In this document: in pieces, positions 18,718 to 27,398 of the stretch
How the letters are laid out: each line of letters opens with the position of its first letter
How positions within the stretch are numbered: position 1 is the first letter of the stretch
From: an uncultured Aquimarina sp.
Lineage (GTDB): Bacteria > Bacteroidota > Bacteroidia > Flavobacteriales > Flavobacteriaceae
Direction: 5' to 3'
NCBI GenBank assembly: GCA_947500845.1
Contig: CANMTP010000002.1
Coordinates: forward strand, 1 to 64,000
Length of the DNA stretch: 64,000 bases
Notes under the pieces: generated by a model
Told to the model about the DNA's origin: nothing
What the model saw: the letters and a program-made list of their open reading frames with translations, nothing else
Databases searched by the model: none
Program-made: the position numbers and the translations under genes

Positions 18718-19272
18718 TTGAATATCAACAAATTAATTAATAAGTGCCAAAAAAATAATCGTGAAGCACAAAGTGAATTGTTTCACCTATATAAAGACAC
18801 GCTCTTTGCTTTGTGCCTAAAGTATTGTAAAAATTATAATGAAGCAGAAGACAATTTGCACGATTCATTTATTACCATATTCAAAAAAATAAATCAATAT
18901 AACTTTAAAGGATCTTTTGAAGGCTGGATGAAAAGAATAACTATCAATAATGCCATTGATAAATATAAGAAAACACCTATTTCGGATACTTTCATTTCTG
19001 AAGATAAGATTCAAGATATAACTATAGACACAAAAACTCTTAATTGCTCATTAGATGAGCTACTTGCATGTATACAGGAATTACCGGATAGATATCGATT
19101 GGTATTTAGTTTATATGAATTAGACGAATATTCTCATAAAGAAATAGCAGAAATGCTTCAAATCTCTGAGGGAACTTCAAAATCAAATTTGCACAGAGCC
19201 AAAGTAATTTTGAAAACAAAAATTATGTCTCTAAATAACGGTATAAAAAAAATTGCAATAAACAATGACTGA
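18718..19272 (+). CDS. ECF-type RNA polymerase sigma factor
   Basis: This 184-residue sigma-70 family factor has region 2 (about 20-90, with the FEGWMKRITINNAID segment) and region 4 (about 125-175, with the helix-turn-helix YSHKEIAEMLQISEGTSKSNLHRAK). There is no region 3, as in ECF factors. The start is TTG at 18718: a TAA stop in the same frame sits immediately before it, and the next in-frame ATG would delete most of region 2. It overlaps the downstream membrane-protein gene by 8 bases, so the two are coupled. Confidence 0.9.
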   Translation: MNINKLINKCQKNNREAQSELFHLYKDTLFALCLKYCKNYNEAEDNLHDSFITIFKKINQYNFKGSFEGWMKRITINNAIDKYKKTPISDTFISEDKIQDITIDTKTLNCSLDELLACIQELPDRYRLVFSLYELDEYSHKEIAEMLQISEGTSKSNLHRAKVILKTKIMSLNNGIKKIAINND

Positions 19273-20677
19273 ACCAAAAGACATAGGAAAAGTTTTTAAA
19301 GAAAAACTTCAAGATTTTAATCAATCACCTAGCAAACTAAGTTGGGAAGATATAGAGCCTATGCTTCCTAAAAAGAAAAATACCAGACCCTCAAATTGGA
19401 TAAAAGCATCTGGTATTTTACTATCACTACTTTTATTGACATTTGTTACCTATAAGGGCCTTGTGAGTAACTCTTATAACCTAAATCAAGATAATGAGGT
19501 AACAAAAACTACCACAATCGAGAATAACTGCATAGATATAACTGATCCAAAATATCCTTTCAAAAACAATGTAGTTAATAAATCCAATACTATTGAAGAT
19601 ACTCAAATTGATACCAACGATCGTCTTGATAATTTAACAGAAAACAATTATAATTCATTTTCAAAAAGAAAAAACAATAATAGTGGGACGGCAGTCAAAG
19701 AAAATTATATAACATCTTTTACAAATACACTTACATACAATTCAGAACTCAAAAAACAAACACTCTCAAATAATATCAGGAAATCCAAGAAAAGAAATAA
19801 ACAAGAGACAAATAGGAATAAAGTTGAATCGAATTTTTCTCCGCTAAATACCAATATTTTAAGTTCAGATTCTGCAATATCTCTTGCTAACAACTCACAG
19901 TCTACCAAAAATAGCCAGCATGGGGTTAAATACTTAAAAGAGCAACCAATTAATCAATCAAACTCCAAAAAAAATAGGCTAGTAAAAAACAATAAAGAGA
20001 AAGATAGCCTTACTCAAACGACACCTACGAAAAATAAATTCAGACTTGGATTATATACCACTCCGACTTACTTAATTACTTCAAAAGGGTCTTTAATAGA
20101 TGAAGGTCTTGCTGATTTCCCTAATAATGGAAGAATAAGCCTAGGTTATGGGGTATTATTCAAAACTTATTTTACCGAAAGAATTGCCCTCAGAATAACT
20201 TATAACAGATTAAAATTAAGTAATAGAACAGATGATCTTACCACTCAACAAATACCTAGCTCTATTCGCGATAAATGGTCGCTCCAGACCACAAACGATA
20301 TAATAGAGAATTCTGGAAAGTTAGGTTTGCTACAAAAATTAACGTATAACGAAATATCCTTAGGCTTGCAATACGATATTACCAATCAACTAATACAGAC
20401 TTCGTTGGTAACTGGAGTAAACTTCATATTAATTAGTGAAAATAATATCGTTATAAAAACTAATTCTAATGATTTTACCATTACCGATAATGACAATATC
20501 TTAAAAGCAAATATCGGAGTTCATTTAGGAAGTAATTTTGGATATAAATTATCTAAAAGGGTATCATTTAATGTTACACCATTAATCAATTATCAATTCA
20601 AAAATGCAAGTAAAAATCAAAATAGTTATAAGCTTTTATACTTAACATTGCAGACAGGGTTCTCTTACGGCTTCTAG
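19265..20677 (+). CDS. single-pass membrane protein with barrel-like C-terminus, partner of the ECF sigma factor
   Basis: The 470-residue protein has a short cytoplasmic N-terminus (about 1-45, containing SWEDIEPMLPKKK), one membrane helix (about 47-65) and a low-complexity Asn/Ser/Lys-rich stretch (about 75-255). A C-terminal region of alternating strands (about 258-470) resembles an outer-membrane beta-barrel and ends YLTLQTGFSYGF. Overlap with the sigma gene suggests an anti-sigma role, with the short cytoplasmic part holding the sigma factor. No ZAS/RskA motif is visible. Combining an inner-membrane anchor with a barrel-like domain is topologically odd. Confidence 0.7.
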   Translation: MTEPKDIGKVFKEKLQDFNQSPSKLSWEDIEPMLPKKKNTRPSNWIKASGILLSLLLLTFVTYKGLVSNSYNLNQDNEVTKTTTIENNCIDITDPKYPFKNNVVNKSNTIEDTQIDTNDRLDNLTENNYNSFSKRKNNNSGTAVKENYITSFTNTLTYNSELKKQTLSNNIRKSKKRNKQETNRNKVESNFSPLNTNILSSDSAISLANNSQSTKNSQHGVKYLKEQPINQSNSKKNRLVKNNKEKDSLTQTTPTKNKFRLGLYTTPTYLITSKGSLIDEGLADFPNNGRISLGYGVLFKTYFTERIALRITYNRLKLSNRTDDLTTQQIPSSIRDKWSLQTTNDIIENSGKLGLLQKLTYNEISLGLQYDITNQLIQTSLVTGVNFILISENNIVIKTNSNDFTITDNDNILKANIGVHLGSNFGYKLSKRVSFNVTPLINYQFKNASKNQNSYKLLYLTLQTGFSYGF

Positions 20678-20907
20678 TCAATTTTTTTTATTTTTAAATT
20701 GCTGAGATTAGTATAAGTTACAATCGATTGAATAGAAAAATAGTTTTTTAAAAAAACCTCTAAATCCTGTGTTGGCAAAGATTTAGCTTTCTATTTAATG
20801 ATAATAAAATTTAGATTTTGAACAAAAAAATCAACATTTTTGTAACATTTTGATAACATCTTACGTATAAAAGATAAAAGGCCCTAAATATTCACATATT
20901 AAATTTC

Positions 20908-20913
20908 AAGGAG
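20908..20913 (+). promoter_or_regulatory. strong Shine-Dalgarno sequence before rpoD
   Basis: AAGGAG sits 7 bases before the rpoD ATG, which is ideal spacing. Other genes of this window I checked have A-rich leaders without such a site, and Bacteroidota ribosomes normally hide the anti-SD. The site is therefore an exception worth noting. Confidence 0.6.
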
Positions 20914-20920
20914 AACATAG

Positions 20921-21784
20921 ATGAGACAACTTAAAATTACGAAGCAGGTAACGAATCGTGAGACTGCATCGCTGGATAAATATTTACAGGAAATAGGTAA
21001 AGTAGATCTGATTACTGCAGATGAAGAGGTGGAATTGGCTCAGCGTATAAAAGCTGGTGACGAGAGAGCACTTGAAAAACTAACCAAAGCAAATTTAAGA
21101 TTCGTAGTATCTGTTGCAAAACAATATCAAAATCAAGGACTTACACTTCCAGACCTTATTAACGAAGGTAATCTTGGATTAATTAAAGCTGCCAAGCGTT
21201 TTGATGAAACTCGTGGATTTAAATTCATTTCATATGCAGTATGGTGGATTCGTCAATCTATCCTACAAGCACTGGCAGAGCAATCTCGTATTGTTCGTCT
21301 GCCATTAAATAAAATTGGTTCGATCAACAAGATCAATAAAACATATGCTTTTTTAGAGCAATCTCATGAGCGCCCACCAAGTGCCGAGGAAATTGCAAAA
21401 GAACTCGATATGACCATCAATGACGTGAAAGAATCTATGAAAAACTCAGGGCGTCATGTAAGTATGGATGCACCTCTTGTAGAAGGAGAAGATTCTAATC
21501 TTTATGATGTATTAAATTCTGGAGAGTCACCAAATCCCGATAGAACATTACTGCATGAATCACTTAGAACGGAAATAGAACGTGCTCTAGAAACTCTTAC
21601 TCCAAGAGAGGCTGATGTTATTAGATTATATTTTGGATTGGGTGATCAACATCCTATGACTCTAGAAGAAATTGGTGAAACATTTGATCTTACTCGTGAA
21701 CGTGTACGTCAAATAAAAGAAAAAGCAATTCGTAGACTAAAACATACGTCTAGAAGTAAAATACTAAAGACTTATTTAGGATAA
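20921..21784 (+). CDS. rpoD: primary RNA polymerase sigma factor (sigma-70/SigA, short Bacteroidota type)
   Basis: This is the housekeeping sigma factor that recognises TTG/TAnnTTTG promoters in this phylum. The 287-residue protein lacks region 1.1 and starts nearly at region 1.2 ([15 protein letters not shown]). Region 2 ([19 protein letters not shown], about 107-125) and region 3 follow. Region 4.2 has the helix-turn-helix with [19 protein letters not shown] near the C-terminus. This length is normal for Bacteroidota. The gene is monocistronic, with a 243-bp upstream region and a strong terminator. Confidence 0.95.
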   Translation: MRQLKITKQVTNRETASLDKYLQEIGKVDLITADEEVELAQRIKAGDERALEKLTKANLRFVVSVAKQYQNQGLTLPDLINEGNLGLIKAAKRFDETRGFKFISYAVWWIRQSILQALAEQSRIVRLPLNKIGSINKINKTYAFLEQSHERPPSAEEIAKELDMTINDVKESMKNSGRHVSMDAPLVEGEDSNLYDVLNSGESPNPDRTLLHESLRTEIERALETLTPREADVIRLYFGLGDQHPMTLEEIGETFDLTRERVRQIKEKAIRRLKHTSRSKILKTYLG

Positions 21785-21847
21785 ATTCCTAAATTGCGGT
21801 TACAAACAGTTTTATAATATAACTGTTCGTTTTTTGATTGATGAATG

Positions 21848-21877
21848 ACCTCCGGCTGATTACCGGAGGTTTTTTTT
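21848..21877 (+). terminator. Rho-independent terminator after rpoD
   Basis: ACCTCCGG (21848-21855) and CCGGAGGT (21863-21870) form a GC-rich 8-bp stem with a 7-base loop, followed by a run of eight T. Confidence 0.92.
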
Positions 21878-22019
21878 ATTGTATTTTACGACATTTATAG
21901 CAAAATCTAAGCGTCACTATAACGAAATATTGAGGTTCTTTATTCTAATTGACAAAGTAATATTTTCATTATCAAACTCAAAATTTGTATCTTTAAGTAC
22001 CCCTCACAATATATGCGCC

Positions 22020-22427
22020 ATGAGGTATATTATAAGCTATGTAAGTACGGTCAATCCAGATCTATCAAATACTGATATCACTAAGCTTATGGATCATGTT
22101 AATGTTCATAACAATACTATTGGTCTTACAGGCATACTTATATATTCTGAAGGCAATTTCTTCCAGGTTCTTGAAGGTGAAGAAGAAATTGTTAAAAGAA
22201 TGTTTGAAAGAATCAAAAAAGATTCAAGGCATTATAACATTATCAAAATGTTAGATAAAGAGATGAATGATAATTCTTTCTCAGAATATCATTCTTCTTT
22301 TACAGTAATTTCAGATCATTACGGTCAAACCGAATTACAAGAATTCTTGAATAAAGAAAAACATAATAATCCAGAGCACTACAAAAGCATCTTGTATTTG
22401 ACACAAAAATTTATGAAGCCCCTCTAG
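22020..22427 (+). CDS. stand-alone BLUF-domain (blue-light, FAD) photoreceptor
   Basis: BLUF domains bind FAD and switch a hydrogen-bond network in blue light. The ATG at 22020 starts exactly at the domain (MRYIISYVS) and gives 135 residues; the longer frame upstream is AT-rich leader and was trimmed. Ungapped alignment to AppA places Y7 at Tyr21, H30-N31 at His44-Asn45 and Q49 at Gln63, so the flavin-switch residues are intact. Y90 and S92 replace Trp104 and Met106. There is no output domain, so it must act through a protein partner. The rpe gene follows 50 bp downstream. Confidence 0.88.
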   Translation: MRYIISYVSTVNPDLSNTDITKLMDHVNVHNNTIGLTGILIYSEGNFFQVLEGEEEIVKRMFERIKKDSRHYNIIKMLDKEMNDNSFSEYHSSFTVISDHYGQTELQEFLNKEKHNNPEHYKSILYLTQKFMKPL

Positions 22428-22450
22428 CTCATTATTTGAAACTTAAATAG

Positions 22451-22458
22451 TATTTTTG
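22451..22458 (+). promoter_or_regulatory. Bacteroidota -7 element (TATTTTTG) for rpe
   Basis: TATTTTTG lies 19 bases before the rpe ATG. The nearest TTG upstream (22436-22438) is only 12 bases away, shorter than the usual spacing. Confidence 0.45.
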
Positions 22459-22477
22459 CCCAAAACAACACAATTTT

Positions 22478-23140
22478 ATGGCTTCAAAATTAATTGCCCC
22501 TTCAATATTAGCGGCTGACTTTGCTAATTTACAGCGCGATATAGAAATGATCAACAATAGTGATGCAGATTGGTTTCATATTGATATCATGGATGGTGTT
22601 TTTGTTCCAAATATTTCTTTTGGAATGCCGGTTTTAAGAGACATTGCAAAACATGCTACCAAAACAATCGATGTGCATCTGATGATCATTGATCCAGACC
22701 GTTACATAAAAACTTTTGCAGATTTAGGAAGTAACATTCTTACAGTACATTACGAAGCGTGTACACATCTTCATAGAACTTTGCAAGCTATAAAAGATGA
22801 GGGAATGAAAGCCGGTGTAGCCATAAATCCACACACGAGCGTAAATGCTTTAGAAGATATTATCCACGATATTGATTTGGTTTGTGTAATGAGCGTAAAT
22901 CCAGGATTTGGCGGACAATCTTTTATAGAAAACACCTATAAAAAGGTTGAAAGACTTAAAGAGATCATTACGCTGAATAATGCAAACACACTCATCGAAA
23001 TTGATGGTGGGGTTACCAGTAAAAATGCAGAAAAACTAGTCGAAGCTGGTGCAGATGTTTTGGTGGCTGGTAGTTTTGTCTTCAAAAGCGACAATCCTGT
23101 AAACACCATAAGTAAATTAAAGGAGATTGTTAATACTTAG
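22478..23140 (+). CDS. rpe: ribulose-phosphate 3-epimerase
   Basis: Rpe interconverts ribulose 5-phosphate and xylulose 5-phosphate in the pentose phosphate pathway. The 220-residue TIM-barrel protein has APSILAADF (7-15), the metal-binding HIDIMDGVFVPN (about 34-45), VHLMI (about 67-71), the MSVNPGFGGQ loop (about 138-147) and the phosphate-binding EIDGGV (about 169-174). All are typical. A membrane AraC-type regulator gene follows after 6 bp and is probably co-transcribed. Confidence 0.96.
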   Translation: MASKLIAPSILAADFANLQRDIEMINNSDADWFHIDIMDGVFVPNISFGMPVLRDIAKHATKTIDVHLMIIDPDRYIKTFADLGSNILTVHYEACTHLHRTLQAIKDEGMKAGVAINPHTSVNALEDIIHDIDLVCVMSVNPGFGGQSFIENTYKKVERLKEIITLNNANTLIEIDGGVTSKNAEKLVEAGADVLVAGSFVFKSDNPVNTISKLKEIVNT

Positions 23141-23146
23141 AATAAA

Positions 23147-24280
23147 ATGCAGCAGCATGTAATTCCTTCTTTTGACACTTGGACCTCATTTTTTTTGATC
23201 GTAAGTTCATTGGGATTTTTTTTGACCGCAATCTTAAGTGTAAATAAAAACACTAAAAATAATAACTTACCTATTATTCTCCTCATATTAGGGTTCTCAC
23301 TTATATTAGTTCAATACGTATTATATTGGACTAATTATGGATCGATTTACCCTTATTTATATTTTTTTGATTCAAGTTGGTATCTGGCTTTTGGTCCACT
23401 TTTATATATCTATATCGCCAAATTTTATAGCAAGACATTCAAAGTACGGTGGTTTCATTTTTTACCCTCGATTATATCTTTTATACTCACGGGATATTAT
23501 TTTATTAGATCTGATGGTTTCCAAAACTTTGAACATCATGAAAATGAGGTTTTATTTAATTTTTTTGGTTCTTTAAGATCTCCATGGCTTGCTGCAGTAT
23601 CACTAATCATTTACTGGATCACAACAAAGGATTTTATAACATTTCATGAAGATATCAGTAGCATAACACAATATCAAACCATAAGAAAAAAATGGGTAAA
23701 TCTTCTAATGAACCTATTTTTGATGTTTACAGTTTCCTATATCAGCTATTATGTGTTGGTTAAATTTTCGTTTTTTAATTCTAGTTGGGACTATGCCATC
23801 TCTTTCTCCATGGCTATCTCGATATATGCTATAGGGTATATGGTCTACAAAGAACCTTCTATCTTTAATGGCGAATTGCTGTCAAATTTATTTCTGAAAG
23901 AAACCAATGGGAGAGAATTAACGCAAGCCACCAAAGACGAATTTTACACTGAATTACTTCTGTATATTAAAAACAACAAACCTTATTTAAACAATAATCT
24001 TAGATTAGTCCATTTGGCTGATATGACAGGATTTTCTACCCACATCCTTTCCAAACTTATAAACGAAAAAGCCAGGAAAAATTTCAATCAATTCATTAAT
24101 GAATATCGATTAGAGGAAGCAAAAAAAATGCTCATTGACGATTCTGAAACAAGCATTAAAACTATATATTTTGATGTTGGATTCAATAACAAAGCTACCT
24201 TTAATAGCGCTTTTAAAAATAAGTTCAAATGCACCCCTTCAGAATATAAGAAAAGACACTTCGTCGTTCAGGACACCTAA
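23147..24280 (+). CDS. membrane-anchored AraC-family transcriptional regulator
   Basis: The 377-residue protein has seven or so hydrophobic helices in the N-terminal 240 residues, then a linker, then an AraC-type double helix-turn-helix (about 275-372, with GFSTHILSKLINEKARKNFNQF and the second-helix motif DVGFNNKATFNSAFK). This 7TM-AraC architecture is common in Bacteroidota; the membrane part presumably senses an envelope signal. The ligand and targets are unknown. Its position after rpe suggests co-transcription rather than a functional link. Confidence 0.85.
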   Translation: MQQHVIPSFDTWTSFFLIVSSLGFFLTAILSVNKNTKNNNLPIILLILGFSLILVQYVLYWTNYGSIYPYLYFFDSSWYLAFGPLLYIYIAKFYSKTFKVRWFHFLPSIISFILTGYYFIRSDGFQNFEHHENEVLFNFFGSLRSPWLAAVSLIIYWITTKDFITFHEDISSITQYQTIRKKWVNLLMNLFLMFTVSYISYYVLVKFSFFNSSWDYAISFSMAISIYAIGYMVYKEPSIFNGELLSNLFLKETNGRELTQATKDEFYTELLLYIKNNKPYLNNNLRLVHLADMTGFSTHILSKLINEKARKNFNQFINEYRLEEAKKMLIDDSETSIKTIYFDVGFNNKATFNSAFKNKFKCTPSEYKKRHFVVQDT

Positions 24281-24292
24281 AAAAGTAAACTA

Positions 24293-24380
24293 CCTCAGGG
24301 CAAGCCCATGAGGCATTGGATTGAAAAAATAATTTAGATTTCGAGGCAAGCATCGGAGCATTTTAATCTCGATTATCGAG
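24293..24380. repeat. intergenic palindromic element (possible interspersed repeat)
   Basis: The element contains a GC-rich hairpin (CCTCAGGGC at 24293-24301 with GCCCATGAGG at 24304-24313, one bulged base), an imperfect one (24342-24355) and CTCGATTATCGAG (24368-24380). From memory, similar palindromic blocks occur between genes in other marine flavobacteria. Copy number here cannot be tested from one window. Confidence 0.4.
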
Positions 24381-24457
24381 TAAAGAATTATAATTCTAAA
24401 CCGTTTCTAAAAGGATTTTACAGAATTTTATTCTTATAAATCTTAAAATCCAGGCTT

Positions 24458-26218
24458 ATGAGAACTCTATTCTTTTTACTCTTTTTTAGCTTTACATGTA
24501 CTTCTTTTTCTCAAAATTTCACTTTGGTTAAGGATTCAGTTAATCCTATTATCTCAGACCCGGCCATTGGAGGGACATATTTTGGAACCTCATGGACAGA
24601 CATAGACAACGACAATAATATAGACCTGTTCTATGGAGGAACTATTTATCGAAATCTTGGGAAGGGAAAATTTGAGGTAGCCCAAAGCAGTGGTACAATT
24701 CCTATCGCTACAGCATTAGTAGGATGCAGCTGGGCAGATTATCAAAATGACGGAGACCTTGACCTTATTTATTCTCGTTTCTCAGCCCCCTCTACCCTAC
24801 AAACTCGAATCTATGCTAATAACGGTGCTGGAAAATTTACAGAGGTAAATACGGTCCTGAATACTATTAATTCTGCCACTTGGAGTGTGCAATGGTGTGA
24901 TTACAATAATGATAGTTATGTAGATTTCATATTGACCTTTGCCAATGGTTTCTTGGGTGCGTCGTCTTTCCCAAACAGATTATATCGAGGAAATGCAGAT
25001 GGCACGTTTACCGAAGTTACTCAGTCCTTCGAATTTCTAACGAATAAAGAAGCTTATACCGTATCCAACTGGACTGATTATGATCAAGATGGAGACACTG
25101 ATTTATTTATTGCGAGTGGTCCTGCATCTGGTCCCGCCGGTATCAAACAAGATTTCTTATTCAAAAACTTGCAAATAGAAACAGGAAATGAAGGTTTTGA
25201 GAAGATCAGTACCACTGAGCTTTCATTTGCCGAAGATCCTCAAGATGGGCAATGCTACAACGCTATAGACTATGATAATGATGGAGATCTTGATATTTGC
25301 CTTACGAACTATTCTGGTATTGAAAACAAATTCTATATCAATAATGCAGGTACGTATGTAGAAACCGCAGTTACATTTACAATGACAAATAACCAAAACC
25401 TATCCAACGCTTGGGGAGATTTTGACAACGATGGCGATCTGGACGTAATTATTACTGGTTCGAATCCTACCGGAAGTGGTTATTATATTAATAATGGAGA
25501 CGGAACCTTTACTGAAAGTGGTTCTAATCTTATCAACACAGCAACTTCCGGGAACTCTACAGGAGCAACTATTGGGGATTATGACAATGACGGTGATTTA
25601 GATTTCTTTGTTGTGGGCAGAGGCATTAAAGGGCTTTTCAGAAATGATTTTAGGATAAAAAACCACTTCGTAAATATTAAACTCATTGGAAACCTTTCAA
25701 ATAAAGCAGCACTAGGTGCCAGGTTAGAATTAACCTCAAAAATAAAGGGGAAAATAATTACTCAAAAAAGAGAGGTTTCTGCTTCGAATACCTTCATGGG
25801 ACATAACAGTCTTAGAGTACATTTTGGGTTAGCCAAAGCTCCTAAAATTGATAAACTAACTATTTATTGGCCTTCCGGAAACGTAGATACATTTAAAAAC
25901 CTCAGGGTAAATCAATTTTACACTATCGAAGAAGGCAAAGAAAAACCAGTCGGGCCACCTATTAAAAACATCGAAGCCAAAGTAATTGTATACCCTAATC
26001 CGTCAAAAAATCTAGTAAAAATTAAAATCAAAAATCTTCAAAGTACAAATCCCATTTTAATCAAAACAGTAGACATTTCCGGGCTTGTCATTTCAGAAAA
26101 CAGCTTTAATTATAATCAGGAAATCGAAATAGATACATCTTTCTTATCAAAGGGGAATTATTTTTTAAATATTTACATAGATGGAGAAAGTATTATAAAA
26201 AAGTTGGTGATAAAATAA
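24458..26218 (+). CDS. secreted FG-GAP/VCBS repeat protein with ASPIC/UnbV domain and T9SS sorting domain
   Basis: This 586-residue secreted protein is CRTAC1-like. It has a signal peptide (about 1-18, ending SFSQ). Calcium-binding FG-GAP-type repeats follow, with motifs such as DYDNDGDLD and DFDNDGDLD (about 30-395). An ASPIC/UnbV domain (about 400-490) contains GARLELTS and IYWPSGNVD. A C-terminal type IX sorting domain (about 508-586) begins VYPNPSKN and ends KKLVIK. It is probably carried through T9SS to the surface, where it may bind carbohydrate or protein. The ligand is unknown. A terminator follows. Confidence 0.88.
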   Translation: MRTLFFLLFFSFTCTSFSQNFTLVKDSVNPIISDPAIGGTYFGTSWTDIDNDNNIDLFYGGTIYRNLGKGKFEVAQSSGTIPIATALVGCSWADYQNDGDLDLIYSRFSAPSTLQTRIYANNGAGKFTEVNTVLNTINSATWSVQWCDYNNDSYVDFILTFANGFLGASSFPNRLYRGNADGTFTEVTQSFEFLTNKEAYTVSNWTDYDQDGDTDLFIASGPASGPAGIKQDFLFKNLQIETGNEGFEKISTTELSFAEDPQDGQCYNAIDYDNDGDLDICLTNYSGIENKFYINNAGTYVETAVTFTMTNNQNLSNAWGDFDNDGDLDVIITGSNPTGSGYYINNGDGTFTESGSNLINTATSGNSTGATIGDYDNDGDLDFFVVGRGIKGLFRNDFRIKNHFVNIKLIGNLSNKAALGARLELTSKIKGKIITQKREVSASNTFMGHNSLRVHFGLAKAPKIDKLTIYWPSGNVDTFKNLRVNQFYTIEEGKEKPVGPPIKNIEAKVIVYPNPSKNLVKIKIKNLQSTNPILIKTVDISGLVISENSFNYNQEIEIDTSFLSKGNYFLNIYIDGESIIKKLVIK

Positions 26219-26238
26219 ACTGTTACTTTTTTCGTCTA

Positions 26239-26272
26239 AAAAGGCAGGTTTCTCAATAGAAGCTTGCCTTTT
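26239..26272 (+). terminator. terminator after the FG-GAP protein gene
   Basis: A 15-bp stem with two G-U pairs (26239-26253 with 26258-26272) and a 4-base loop ends in TTTT. The T-tract is short but the stem is strong. Confidence 0.75.
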
Positions 26273-26369
26273 ATCATTTTGGGACCTTAAAAATTAGTAG
26301 CTTTATATATTATTTATGTTGTAAGTATCTACCCGTACATATGACAATTTATCCCGATAGCGTTTTAAA

Positions 26370-27362
26370 ATGAAGCATACAGATTTAATCATTATAGGAG
26401 GAGGCCCCATAGGTATCGCCTGTGGGTTAGCAGCAAAGAAAAAAGGAATCGATTATCTTATTATAGAAAAAGGTCCTATCGTTAATTCTTTGTTTAATTA
26501 TCCCATAAACATGCAGTTCTTTTCATCTTCAGAAAAACTTGAAATTGATGATATTCCCTTTATTAGCAAAGAAGCTAAGCCAAAACGAAATGAGGCATTA
26601 GAATATTATCGCAGGATAGTTACTTCTAATAACTTAAACATCAATTTATTTGAAAAAGTAAATACCGTTAAAAAAGAGAAAGGTCTTTTCAAAATTCAAA
26701 CTGAAAAACAACACTATACGGCTTCGTTCGTTATTGTCGCTACGGGATTTTATGATATTCCGAACACTATTGAAGTTCCTGGTGAGAATTTACCAAAAGT
26801 ATCCCATTATTATAAGGACCCACATTTTTACGCCAAACAGAAATTGGCAATCGTCGGAGCGAGTAACTCGGCAGTAGATGCCGCCTTGGAGTGCTATCGT
26901 AAAGGAGCAGACGTTACCATGATCGTGCGAGGCCACGAAATTGGTAAACGAGTAAAATATTGGGTGCGTCCAGATATTATGAATAGAATAAAAGAAGGAA
27001 GTATAAAGGCGTATTATAACGCTACGGTAAAAGAAATATTCGAAGACAAAATAAGTATTACGACCCCAAACGGAGATATTGATATAGAAAACGATTATGT
27101 ATTGGCATTAACCGGATACAAGCCCAATTTTGAGTTTCTTAAAAAAATAGGAATTACACTTTCAGATGATGAGAAACTGTATCCTGAGTATAACGAAGAA
27201 ACGATGGAGTCTAATGTAGAGAATCTTTACCTGGCAGGAGTGATTTGTGGCGGAATGGATACGCATGTATGGTTTATAGAAAACTCCAGAATTCATGCAA
27301 CAGCTATACTAAATTCGATTACAGAAAAACAGTTCGCACAAACAAAAAGCCAAACAACATAG
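26370..27362 (+). CDS. ypdA: YpdA-like FAD/NADPH oxidoreductase (putative bacillithiol disulfide reductase)
   Basis: YpdA reduces oxidised bacillithiol using NADPH. The 330-residue flavoprotein has the FAD-binding IIGGGPIG (8-15), a second Rossmann loop VGASNSAVDAALE (about 161-173) for NADPH and a C-terminal FAD contact (NLYLAGVICGG). No redox CxxC pair is present, which separates it from thioredoxin reductase and fits YpdA. The family is found in bacteria that make bacillithiol, including many Bacteroidota. It has no obvious operon partner. Confidence 0.8.
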   Translation: MKHTDLIIIGGGPIGIACGLAAKKKGIDYLIIEKGPIVNSLFNYPINMQFFSSSEKLEIDDIPFISKEAKPKRNEALEYYRRIVTSNNLNINLFEKVNTVKKEKGLFKIQTEKQHYTASFVIVATGFYDIPNTIEVPGENLPKVSHYYKDPHFYAKQKLAIVGASNSAVDAALECYRKGADVTMIVRGHEIGKRVKYWVRPDIMNRIKEGSIKAYYNATVKEIFEDKISITTPNGDIDIENDYVLALTGYKPNFEFLKKIGITLSDDEKLYPEYNEETMESNVENLYLAGVICGGMDTHVWFIENSRIHATAILNSITEKQFAQTKSQTT

Positions 27363-27398
27363 TTCAGCTTTTGATATACATATTACTACTATAGTTTA

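Noticed and set aside
21879..22019. 47-residue extension of the BLUF protein
   Set aside because: The BLUF domain begins at the ATG at 22020; the upstream part is AT-rich, starts right after the rpoD terminator and has no domain.
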